Positions 35,675 to 44,289 of a DNA stretch of 64,000 bases are shown here, piece by piece. Source of the DNA: Anabaena azotica FACHB-119 (lineage in GTDB: Bacteria; Cyanobacteriota; Cyanobacteriia; Cyanobacteriales; Nostocaceae); contig NZ_JACJSG010000005.1 of assembly GCF_014697625.1 (NCBI RefSeq), positions 100,561-164,560 on the forward strand. Reading direction: 5' to 3'. Under the pieces are notes generated by a model. It had not been told where the DNA came from. It ran no database searches and saw only the letters and a list, made by a program, of their open reading frames with translations. Positions within the stretch are counted from its first letter, which is position 1; every line of letters begins with the position of its first letter. Both the position numbers and the translations under genes were made by a program.

Positions 35675-38600
35675 ATGTATCCTACAGCCGAATTTCAGCA
35701 AACTGGTTCAGAAATAGCAATTATTGGTTTATCAGGACGGTTTCCAGGTGCTAAAAATATAGAAGAATTTTGGCACAATTTACAAACAGGTGTTGAGTCA
35801 ATTACTTTTTTTACAAACGAAGAACTTTTAGCTTCAGGGGTAGACCCAGCTTTAGTTAATCACCCTAACTATGTTAAAGCTAGGGGTGTATTGGCAGATG
35901 CAGAATTATTTGATGCCTCATTTTTTGGTTTCACTCCCAAAGAAGCAGAAATTACAGACCCACAACATCGACTATTTTTAGAATGTGCTTGGGAAGCATT
36001 AGAAAATGCTGGTTATAACTGTGAAAATTATGCTGGTGCAATTGGTGTTTATGCTGGTAGTGGCTTGAGTGGTTATTTATTTAATGTTTATACAAATGAA
36101 AGTATTCGCAATTCTGTTGATGGTCATCAAATAGCAATTGGTGGCGATAAAGATTATTTAAGCACTCGTGTTTCTTACAAACTAAATTTACAAGGCCCAA
36201 GTTATACCATTCAAACTGCTTGCTCAACTTCATTAGTTGCAGTTCATTTAGCTTGTCAAAGTCTCCTCAATGGAGAATGTGATATGGCTTTAGCTGGTGG
36301 CGTTTCTATTAGCGCTTGGCGAAAAAATGGCTATCTTTATAAAGAGGGCAGCATCGGCTCTCCTGATGGACATTGCCGCGCCTTTGATGTTCAAGCACAG
36401 GGAACCGTTGGTGGTGAAGGCTTGGGCATTGTATTGTTAAAAAGATTAGAAGATGCGATCGCAGATCAAGATACCATCTATGCAGTAATTAAAGGTTCCG
36501 CTATCAATAACGATGGCTCACAAAAAGTTAGTTACACCGCACCCAGTATTGATAGTCAAGCAAAAGTCATTAGTACGGCTCAAGCTGTGGCTGAAGTTGC
36601 ACCGGAAACTATCACCTATATTGAAGCCCACGGTACAGGCACATCTTTAGGCGACCCGATAGAAATTGCGGCTTTAACCCAAGCTTTTCGCCAAAATACG
36701 GAGAAAACTGGCTTTTGCGCCATAGGTTCTTTAAAAACCAACACCGGACATTTGGATGCGGCGGCTGGCGTAGCAGGTTTAATTAAAACTGTCCTGGCAC
36801 TCAAGTATAAAAAGATTCCTCCCAGCCTCCACTATCAAACAGCAAACCCGCAGATAGACTTTGCCAATAGCCCCTTTTACGTCAATACTCAACTGACTGA
36901 CTGGCAAACTAACGGCACTCCTCGCCGTGCTGGGGTGAGTTCCTTTGGCATTGGCGGCACAAATGCCCATGTAATTTTAGAAGAAGCTCCTGTTCTAGAG
37001 CAGAGGGAGCAACCCACCCCTAGCCCCTCCAGGGAGGGGAACAAGGAGCAGGGGAGAGGGTATCAGTTGTTGGTACTTTCTGCTAAAACTGCTACAGCCT
37101 TAGAAAATGTTACAGCTAATTTAACAAAATATCTTCAACAAAACCAGGATTTAAATTTGGCTGATGTGGCTTATACTTTGGCAGTTGGTCGCAAAGCTTT
37201 TGACCATCGGCGGATTTTTGTATGTCAAAATAACAATCACGCCATCACCATTTTAACATCTCCAAATAGTCCAGAATTGTTTACCCATTATCAAAAACCC
37301 TGCCATCATCTAGTGGTATTTATGTTCCCTGGACAAGGTTCTCAATATGTGAATATGGGTCAAGGACTTTATGAAAATGAACCATACTTTAGAGAACAAT
37401 TTGACTACTGTGCGGAACTGCTCAAACCGCATTTAAATATTGATTTGCGTGATGTAATTTACCCCGATACCGCGCAGATAGAAACAGCAAACAAATATTT
37501 AAGTCAGACATATATTACCCAGCCTGCACTATTTGTAATTGCCTACGCTTTAGCCAAATTATGGATGAGTTGGGGAGTGCATCCAGAAGCTATGATTGGT
37601 CATAGTATTGGGGAATATGTAGCGGCAACTTTGGCAGGAGTTTTTAGTTTAGAAGATGCTTTAAAGTTAGTTGCAATTCGCGGACGTTTGATGCAGCAAT
37701 TACCCCCAGGTGCGATGCTTTCCGTACAAATGGCGGAGTCAGAGATTTTACCCTTGTTGGGGGCAGAATTGGCTCTAGCTGCGAGTAATGCACCATCAAG
37801 TTGTGTAGTTTCGGGTACGATAAATGCGATCGCCAAATTAGAACAGCAGTTACAACAGCAAGGTATAAATTATCGCAGGTTGCACAATTCTCACGCTTTC
37901 CATTCCCCGATGATGGATACAGTTGTTGAGCCATTTAATCAGTTGTTACGACAAATTCCCCTGCATCCTCCCCAAATTCCTTTTATCTCCAATGTTAGCG
38001 GTACATGGATGAGTGTAGCAGCAGCCACAGACCCCAACTATTGGGCAAAACATATCACTCAAACAGTGCGCTTTAGTGCAGGAATAGCTGAGTTAATTCA
38101 GCAACCAGAACGCATATTTTTGGAAGTAGGGCCGGGTAGAACTTTAAGTACATTTGTTAAACATCAACTACCAGAGGTAGTCACAGTCACCTCGCTGCGC
38201 CATCCCCAAGAACAAAAATCAGATGTAGCATTTATATTTAATAGTTTGGGTCGTCTGTGGTTGCAAGGAATAAAAGTTGATTGGGCGAGTTTTTATGCCT
38301 ATGAAAAACCCTATCATATCCCTTTACCTACCTATCCTTTTGAGCGTCAGCGTTATTGGGTAGAACCGCAACAACAGAGATTTAAAGCACAATTAGAAAA
38401 ACAATTTTCATCAATCACCACTGCTGAAATTTGGCAATCTCTAGTTGCACCTGGACAAATCCCGGCTTGCGCTCAAATACAACCACTTAATCAGGAAACT
38501 TATCTCACTAATAAAGATTGTTTAGATAATTTATGCCTTGCTTATATCAACTTGGCGTTGAGAAATTTAGATATTTTTCAAGATGCTTCAAACAAGTATT

Positions 38601-41545
38601 CTTTTGAGCAATTGTATGAGCAAAGTCGAATCATTCCGCGCTATCAACAGTTATTGCATCGCTGGTTAGATGTATTAGTAGAACATGGTTATTTACAGCA
38701 AGAGCAAGGACTGTATAGCAACTTGCAACCATTGTCTACTGATGCGCTCAATCATCTTTTAGAAATAGCCAGATTAAAGTGGGCAAACACACCACAAGTA
38801 ATAGATATTGTTGAGGAATGTGGAGCCAATTTGCTATCTGTACTGCGAGGGCAAATAGAACCTTTAGAATTGTATTTCGCCGCAGGCAAAAAAAGAGCAG
38901 AAACCACAAAAACAGAATTGCCTTTGGATACATATTTAAAAGGTATTATGCGGGCAAGTGTGGCACAGATAGTCAAGTTATTACCAGCAAATGTCAACCT
39001 GAGAATTTTAGAAATTGGCGGTGGACAAGGAATTGCCACAACAGCTTTATTACCTGTTTTACCTGGAGAAAGAACAAGTTACACTTTTACTGATGTTGGT
39101 GGTTTATTACTCAATCGAGCCAAAGAAAAGTTTAGTGCTTACCCATTTGTAGAATATCGGTTTCTGGATATCGAAAAACCTGTAACTGAACAAGGGTATA
39201 CTCTCCACAGCTTTGATGTGGTAATTGCTGTGAATGTTTTGCACGTTACTGGTAACATTAACCAAACCCTTAATCATGTGCGATCGCTGTTAGCTCCCGG
39301 TGGTTTATTACTGCTATGGGAAATCACGGAACCTCAACTAAATTTTGATATTACAGATGGTTTATTGATGAATCCTTTAGAGGATGTATCACGCAGTTAT
39401 GGCAACCCATTCTTATCTCAAAATCAGTGGCGGGAAGCATTAAAATCTCAAGGATTTGTAGAAGTTGAGGTAGTTTCTGAAACTGAAGTATTCAAAGAAG
39501 AAATTTTCATTGCACAAGCTAGTACCACTGATGCAGCACCTCCAGCATTTAGTAACTATATTGATAGCAAACAAACTGAAGCAGATACAGTTTCATTAGC
39601 TAAAAAGCCTCACATTACTGACTGGTTTTATCTTCCTACTTGGCAGCGTGTTTCCTTACCTCAATATGTACCAAACCAGAGCAATAAAACTCAAGCAAAA
39701 TGCTGCTTAGTATTTATGGATGATTGCGGTTTGGGTGACAAAATAGTTAAGCAATTGATATTAGAAGGTGGAGATGTAATTGCTGTCAAAGTTGGGGAAG
39801 CATACAAATGTCAAAGCGATCGCCTCTATACAATTAACCCCGAACAACCACAAGACTACAAGCTTTTGTGTCAACAACTCCGTACATTGGGTAAAACTCC
39901 CACCAATATTATCCATTTATGGACTGTCACACCAGAGTATGCAGAGGAGTTAGCGCCACAACAGTATGAGTCCTTGGGCTTTTACAGCTTACTATTTCTC
40001 ACTCAAGCGATCGCTGAATTTTATCAAAAAGATGCGCTGCATATTCACATCATCTCCAACCATCTGCAAATAGTCACAGGTTCGGAAAAACTATGTCCAG
40101 AAAAAGCACTAGTAATTGGCCCTTGTAAAGTCATTCCCCAAGAGTACCCCAACCTCACCTGTAGCAGCATTGATGTAGTTCTTCCCACAGCCAATAGTTG
40201 GCAAGAACAGCAACTAATTAAGCAATTACTAACAGAAACTTCTAGTTTATCACCCGAACAACTAATAGCTTACCGAGGAAATCAACGCTGGGTACAGGAT
40301 TTTGAGGCTGTGAAAATAGATACCCCAATTCAGGGAAATCAGCGTTTAAGAACAAAAGGAGTATATTTAATTACCGGGGGATTGGGTGGTGTTGGTTTAG
40401 CTTTAGCCGAATATCTAGCGAAAACTGTACAAGCTAGACTTATTTTACTAGGGCGATCGCCTTTTCCTCAACCAGAGGAATGGACGCAATGGCTATCAAC
40501 CCATGATGCACAAGATGTCATCAGCCAAAAAATCCAAAAATTGCAAAATCTCCAAGCATTTGGCGCAGAAATTATGATAGTTAGTGCTGACGTTGCTAAT
40601 TATCAACAAATGTTAGCAGTAATAAAAAAAGCAGATTTGCAATTTGGTCAAATTAATGGAGTAATTCACGCCGCCGCAGTTTTAGGTGGAGGTATGATGC
40701 AACTCAAAACAACAGAAATAGCCTCTGCTGCTTTAGCAGCAAAAGTCCAAGGAACAAGAGTATTAAATACTATTTTCCAAGATACAAACCTTGATTTCTT
40801 TGTACTTTGTTCTTCACTTTCTTCCTTTATCGGTACATCAGGAATGGTAGATTATACTGCCGAAAATGCCTTTTTAGATGCCTTTGCTCACTATCAATCT
40901 GCCCAAAATCGTAATTTAATCACATCTATTAACTGGGATAGATGGAACAGCTTAGGAATGGCAGTTGCCGTTGAGCAAAGGCACAAAGATATCACAGGGG
41001 AAGAATTAACAGCAGGGATGAATTGGGAGGAAGGTATCGAAGCATTTAACCGAATATTATCTAGTAGTAACTTTCCGCAAATAATTGTATCTACCCAAGA
41101 TTTACAAACTCTGCTTCAGCCTAATAAATCTCATAAATCTGCATCAATAGAAGCAAAATTAGCCCAACTTAACCAAGTTAGAACAACTCATCCCCGCCCT
41201 AATTTAGGTAATGCTTATGTTGCCCCAACCAACGAATTAGAAATTACTCTAGCAGAAATTTGGCAACAACTTCTAGCTATTGAGCGCGTAGGCATTCATG
41301 ATAACTTTTTTGAATTAGGGGGAGATTCTTTATTTGCCACTCAGCTTGTTGCTCAATTATGTAAAAACTTTCAGATTGAATTGCCATACAAACAATTTTT
41401 TAACTCACCTACTATTGCTCAGTTAGCTGAGTTTATTGCACACAAACTTGCCGCACAAGCAGAACAAGAGGAGTTAGCAAAAGCCTTAGCTGAAATTGAA
41501 CAACTTTCCGAAGAAGAAGTGCAAGCAATGATGGCTTGGCAATGA
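35675..41545 (+). CDS. PKS3: KS-AT-C-methyltransferase-KR-ACP
   Basis: This 1956-residue module adds a malonate, methylates the alpha carbon and reduces the keto group. KS is at about 12-440 (TACSTSL Cys about 182). AT is at about 545-840 (GHSIGEY about 642, HAFH for malonyl-CoA). A SAM-dependent C-methyltransferase is at about 900-1280 (LEIGGGQGIAT about 1112). The KR is split by the usual structural subdomain, with GGLGGVG about 1565 and Lys (AAKVQG), Ser (CSSL) and Tyr/Asn (DYTAEN) intact. The ACP serine (LGGDSLFATQ) is about 1884. No DH or ER is seen. AAGGAA precedes the start. The expected unit is 2-methyl-3-hydroxy. It carries the same linker repeat as PKS2 (37008-37053). Confidence 0.94.
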   Translation: MYPTAEFQQTGSEIAIIGLSGRFPGAKNIEEFWHNLQTGVESITFFTNEELLASGVDPALVNHPNYVKARGVLADAELFDASFFGFTPKEAEITDPQHRLFLECAWEALENAGYNCENYAGAIGVYAGSGLSGYLFNVYTNESIRNSVDGHQIAIGGDKDYLSTRVSYKLNLQGPSYTIQTACSTSLVAVHLACQSLLNGECDMALAGGVSISAWRKNGYLYKEGSIGSPDGHCRAFDVQAQGTVGGEGLGIVLLKRLEDAIADQDTIYAVIKGSAINNDGSQKVSYTAPSIDSQAKVISTAQAVAEVAPETITYIEAHGTGTSLGDPIEIAALTQAFRQNTEKTGFCAIGSLKTNTGHLDAAAGVAGLIKTVLALKYKKIPPSLHYQTANPQIDFANSPFYVNTQLTDWQTNGTPRRAGVSSFGIGGTNAHVILEEAPVLEQREQPTPSPSREGNKEQGRGYQLLVLSAKTATALENVTANLTKYLQQNQDLNLADVAYTLAVGRKAFDHRRIFVCQNNNHAITILTSPNSPELFTHYQKPCHHLVVFMFPGQGSQYVNMGQGLYENEPYFREQFDYCAELLKPHLNIDLRDVIYPDTAQIETANKYLSQTYITQPALFVIAYALAKLWMSWGVHPEAMIGHSIGEYVAATLAGVFSLEDALKLVAIRGRLMQQLPPGAMLSVQMAESEILPLLGAELALAASNAPSSCVVSGTINAIAKLEQQLQQQGINYRRLHNSHAFHSPMMDTVVEPFNQLLRQIPLHPPQIPFISNVSGTWMSVAAATDPNYWAKHITQTVRFSAGIAELIQQPERIFLEVGPGRTLSTFVKHQLPEVVTVTSLRHPQEQKSDVAFIFNSLGRLWLQGIKVDWASFYAYEKPYHIPLPTYPFERQRYWVEPQQQRFKAQLEKQFSSITTAEIWQSLVAPGQIPACAQIQPLNQETYLTNKDCLDNLCLAYINLALRNLDIFQDASNKYSFEQLYEQSRIIPRYQQLLHRWLDVLVEHGYLQQEQGLYSNLQPLSTDALNHLLEIARLKWANTPQVIDIVEECGANLLSVLRGQIEPLELYFAAGKKRAETTKTELPLDTYLKGIMRASVAQIVKLLPANVNLRILEIGGGQGIATTALLPVLPGERTSYTFTDVGGLLLNRAKEKFSAYPFVEYRFLDIEKPVTEQGYTLHSFDVVIAVNVLHVTGNINQTLNHVRSLLAPGGLLLLWEITEPQLNFDITDGLLMNPLEDVSRSYGNPFLSQNQWREALKSQGFVEVEVVSETEVFKEEIFIAQASTTDAAPPAFSNYIDSKQTEADTVSLAKKPHITDWFYLPTWQRVSLPQYVPNQSNKTQAKCCLVFMDDCGLGDKIVKQLILEGGDVIAVKVGEAYKCQSDRLYTINPEQPQDYKLLCQQLRTLGKTPTNIIHLWTVTPEYAEELAPQQYESLGFYSLLFLTQAIAEFYQKDALHIHIISNHLQIVTGSEKLCPEKALVIGPCKVIPQEYPNLTCSSIDVVLPTANSWQEQQLIKQLLTETSSLSPEQLIAYRGNQRWVQDFEAVKIDTPIQGNQRLRTKGVYLITGGLGGVGLALAEYLAKTVQARLILLGRSPFPQPEEWTQWLSTHDAQDVISQKIQKLQNLQAFGAEIMIVSADVANYQQMLAVIKKADLQFGQINGVIHAAAVLGGGMMQLKTTEIASAALAAKVQGTRVLNTIFQDTNLDFFVLCSSLSSFIGTSGMVDYTAENAFLDAFAHYQSAQNRNLITSINWDRWNSLGMAVAVEQRHKDITGEELTAGMNWEEGIEAFNRILSSSNFPQIIVSTQDLQTLLQPNKSHKSASIEAKLAQLNQVRTTHPRPNLGNAYVAPTNELEITLAEIWQQLLAIERVGIHDNFFELGGDSLFATQLVAQLCKNFQIELPYKQFFNSPTIAQLAEFIAHKLAAQAEQEELAKALAEIEQLSEEEVQAMMAWQ
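37008..37053 (+). repeat. Palindromic repeat inside the PKS3 KS-AT linker
   Basis: Counterpart of 28971-29016 with three differences; encodes EQPTPSPSREGNKEQG. The hairpin is CCCCTCC/GGAGGGG. It was inherited with a PKS duplication or inserted independently. Confidence 0.6.
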
Positions 41546-41607
41546 GGTTATCTGATGCTCAAACTATACGAAATACAGGGCAAAAAATACTTGGCATGAT
41601 TATTAAT

Positions 41608-41662
41608 GTAGGGTGGGCATTGCCCACCGTATTATGGTTTTGGTGGGCAATGCCCACCCTAC
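41608..41662. repeat. Perfect 21-bp inverted repeat of GTGGGCA palindromes
   Basis: Positions 41608-41628 and 41642-41662 are exact reverse complements separated by 13 bp, and each arm is itself largely palindromic (GGTGGGCATTGCCCACC). It fills the gap between PKS3 and the lone C-domain gene, where it could form a strong stem in the polycistronic mRNA. No U-run follows. Confidence 0.75.
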
Positions 41663-41690
41663 TTTAATCAAAATATTTTAATTTGTAAAA

Positions 41691-43262
41691 ATGACTGACC
41701 TGGCTAAACGTATCGCTGCTCTTTCTCCCGAAAAACGGCAGCTTCTATTGCAAAAACTAAGCAACAAAAACAATGAAGTTAATTCCTATATACCAATAAT
41801 TCATCAAGGTCGAGAATCTAATACATTTCCTGTTTCTTTTGCACAACAAAGGATATGGTTTCTCGATCAGTTACAGCCTGGAAACCCATCATTTAACATC
41901 TGTCAATTTATGCGTTTGACAGGTAAGCTAAATGTAGCAGCACTAGAACAAAGTTTTCAAGAAGTTGTGAAACGGCACGAAGTTTTGCGAACTAATTTTA
42001 CTGTAGTCGATGGACAACCATTTCAGGTAATTGCACCGCCTCCAGTATTTAAAATACCCATAGTTAATTTACAAGCCCTTTCTGAAGACAACAGAGAAAG
42101 CGAAGTTTTGCGTTTAGCAAATGAAGAAGCTCAAAAATCATTTGATTTAACTAAAGATTACTTGCTACGAGTTACTTTATTACAACTGAGCGCAACAGAG
42201 CATATTTTATTGTTATCAATACACCATATTGCTGCTGATGCTTGGTCTATAGGTGTGTTAATTAACGAGATTACCACCCTTTATGACAGCTTTTCTCACA
42301 ACTATGCCTCACAACTGCCGCAATTACCAATTCAGTATGCAGACTTTGCCGTTTGGCAACGTCAATGCTTGCAAGGAAAAAAATTAGACAATTTGCTGAG
42401 TTATTGGCAACAACAACTCGGCGGTCAATTACCAATACTTGAATTGCCTACAGATATGCCTCGCCCAACAAGACAAACTTACAGTGGGGCTAGGCAATGT
42501 TTGGTTCTACCTAAATCTTTATCTGAACAACTGAAAGCTTCCTACCAAGGCGGAGGTATAACGCTATTCATGATTTTACTTGCAGCATTTGGGACGTTAC
42601 TTTACTGGTATACAGGGCAAGAAGATATAGTTATAGGTACTGATATTGCTAACCGTAATCAACCAGAAATTAGAGGATTAATTGGTTTTTTTGTTAATCA
42701 ACTTGTTATCCGCAATAATTTTTCAGGAAACCCTTCTTTTTATGAGTTACTTGAACGAGTCCGTGAAGTAACTTTAGATGCCTATGCTCACCAAGATTTA
42801 CCTTTTGATAAGCTTGTAGATGTTTTAAACCCAGTCCGAGATATGGCTCGTCCGCCTTTATTTCAGGTAAAGTTAATTCTCGAAAATACACCAAGTTCCT
42901 ATTTACATCTTTCAGGACTGACTATTAAACCTTTGCAGTTTGAAAAAAAGAATACTCAACTTGATATACTTTGGGAAATAGTGGAAACAGAACAGGGAAT
43001 AGTTGCAGCGTTAGAGTATAACACGAATTTATTTTATCCTAGTACCATAGCGCGAATGGTTAGACATTTTGAAATTCTGTTAAATCATGTTGCAGTAGAG
43101 CCAACAGCAAAATTAAGCCAAATAATTGAAATTCTTATTAAAAGTGATAATGCACAAGAAATCATCCAAAAGCAAACCCGCAAAGCAGAATTTAAAAGTA
43201 AATTAAAAACCGTTAAACGGCAATTAGTTGATACGCCAATTGTGACAGAGGAAGCAAAATGA
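41691..43262 (+). CDS. Stand-alone NRPS condensation domain
   Basis: This 523-residue protein consists of a single C domain preceded by a short helical N-terminus (LAKRIAALSPEKRQLLLQKL) typical of module starts. Core motifs are SFAQQRIWFLDQL, RHEVLRTNF and HHIAADAWS (about residue 180), with Ala for the Gly of HHxxxDG but the catalytic His kept; DIVIGTDIANRNQPE and HQDLPFDKLV follow. It has no A or carrier domain. Its stop overlaps the start of the next hydroxylase gene by 4 nt (ATGA), so the two are translationally coupled. The pair matches the C-terminal C-TauD part of NRPS2 and should join the PKS3 intermediate to the Asn/Asp on NRPS5. Confidence 0.9.
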   Translation: MTDLAKRIAALSPEKRQLLLQKLSNKNNEVNSYIPIIHQGRESNTFPVSFAQQRIWFLDQLQPGNPSFNICQFMRLTGKLNVAALEQSFQEVVKRHEVLRTNFTVVDGQPFQVIAPPPVFKIPIVNLQALSEDNRESEVLRLANEEAQKSFDLTKDYLLRVTLLQLSATEHILLLSIHHIAADAWSIGVLINEITTLYDSFSHNYASQLPQLPIQYADFAVWQRQCLQGKKLDNLLSYWQQQLGGQLPILELPTDMPRPTRQTYSGARQCLVLPKSLSEQLKASYQGGGITLFMILLAAFGTLLYWYTGQEDIVIGTDIANRNQPEIRGLIGFFVNQLVIRNNFSGNPSFYELLERVREVTLDAYAHQDLPFDKLVDVLNPVRDMARPPLFQVKLILENTPSSYLHLSGLTIKPLQFEKKNTQLDILWEIVETEQGIVAALEYNTNLFYPSTIARMVRHFEILLNHVAVEPTAKLSQIIEILIKSDNAQEIIQKQTRKAEFKSKLKTVKRQLVDTPIVTEEAK

Positions 43263-44281
43263 AAAAGTTAGAAATTAAAGCCAGACGCAAAGCAGTAGAT
43301 TTTCCAGTAAATGAATTAATAGAATTAACTAGTTTAATCAATGGCGAAACTTTACCTCTGGTAATTAAGCCATCTATAGATAGTATTGATATTGCCGAGT
43401 GGGCTAATAATAAAAGAGAATTTATCCAAGATAAGCTACACCAACATGGAGCTATTCTATTTCGAGGATTCAATATTATTACAGCACCAGAATTTGAAAA
43501 ATTTGGTCTAGCTGTTTGCGGGGAACTTTTCAATGAAAATGGAGAACATCCCCGTGAGAGTGTGAGTGGGAATGTTTACACTCCGGTTTTTTATCCAGGC
43601 GATCGCAAGTTATTATGGCATAACGAAAACTCTTTTAATCATCGCTTTCCCTTAAAAATTATGTTTGGTTGTCGTCAGCCAGCACAGCAGGGAGGAGAAA
43701 CACCAATTGTGGATAGTCGGAAAGTTTTTCAATTAATAAACCCTAAAATTCGTGATATCTTTATTGAAAAGCAAGTAATGTATGTTCGCAACTATGGCGA
43801 TGGTTTAGGACTTGATTGGCAAACAGTATTTCAAACTGAAAATCAAACAGAAGTTGAACATAAATGTCAACAAAATGGGATAAAATTTGCCTGGAAATCA
43901 GGAAATCGTCTGCGGACTTTTTCTATCCGCCCAGCCGTTATCAAACATCCGCAAACAGGGGAATTATCCTGGTTTAATCAAGCCCAACATTGGCATCCAG
44001 CCTGCTTAGATACCATTACAAGAGAATCACTATTTACATCTTTCAAATCAGAAGATTTACCAAGAAACTGTTATTACGGTGATGGTACTCCTATTGAAGA
44101 TTCTGTCATGGAAGAAATTTGCGGAGTCTACCAAGAATTAGAGGTCGTCTTTCCTTGGCAAAAAGGAGACTTCTTACTACTAGATAATATTTTAGCCGCC
44201 CACGCCAGAAACCCATTTGTGGGTGAGAGAAAGCTATTTGTAGCTATGGGCGAAATTACAAGTTATACAGAAATAGGATAA
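43259..44281 (+). CDS. SyrP-like Fe(II)/2-oxoglutarate beta-hydroxylase
   Basis: This 340-residue TauD-family enzyme is homologous to the hydroxylase domain at the end of NRPS2, with shared GAILFRGF, NENSFNH/NESSH, QPAxxGGETPIVD, GDGTPIED/TE and PWQKGDFLLLDN-type segments. The iron ligands are HNE (about residue 121) and the distal His in LAAHARNP (about 315), followed by an Arg for 2-oxoglutarate. It would beta-hydroxylate the amino acid held on the PCP of NRPS5, whose gene starts 8 nt later. SyrP and the siderophore aspartyl hydroxylases act on carrier-bound Asp; the partner A-domain code here points to Asn or Asp. The start overlaps the preceding stop by 4 nt. Confidence 0.92.
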   Translation: MKKLEIKARRKAVDFPVNELIELTSLINGETLPLVIKPSIDSIDIAEWANNKREFIQDKLHQHGAILFRGFNIITAPEFEKFGLAVCGELFNENGEHPRESVSGNVYTPVFYPGDRKLLWHNENSFNHRFPLKIMFGCRQPAQQGGETPIVDSRKVFQLINPKIRDIFIEKQVMYVRNYGDGLGLDWQTVFQTENQTEVEHKCQQNGIKFAWKSGNRLRTFSIRPAVIKHPQTGELSWFNQAQHWHPACLDTITRESLFTSFKSEDLPRNCYYGDGTPIEDSVMEEICGVYQELEVVFPWQKGDFLLLDNILAAHARNPFVGERKLFVAMGEITSYTEIG

Positions 44282-44289
44282 TTAATCAG

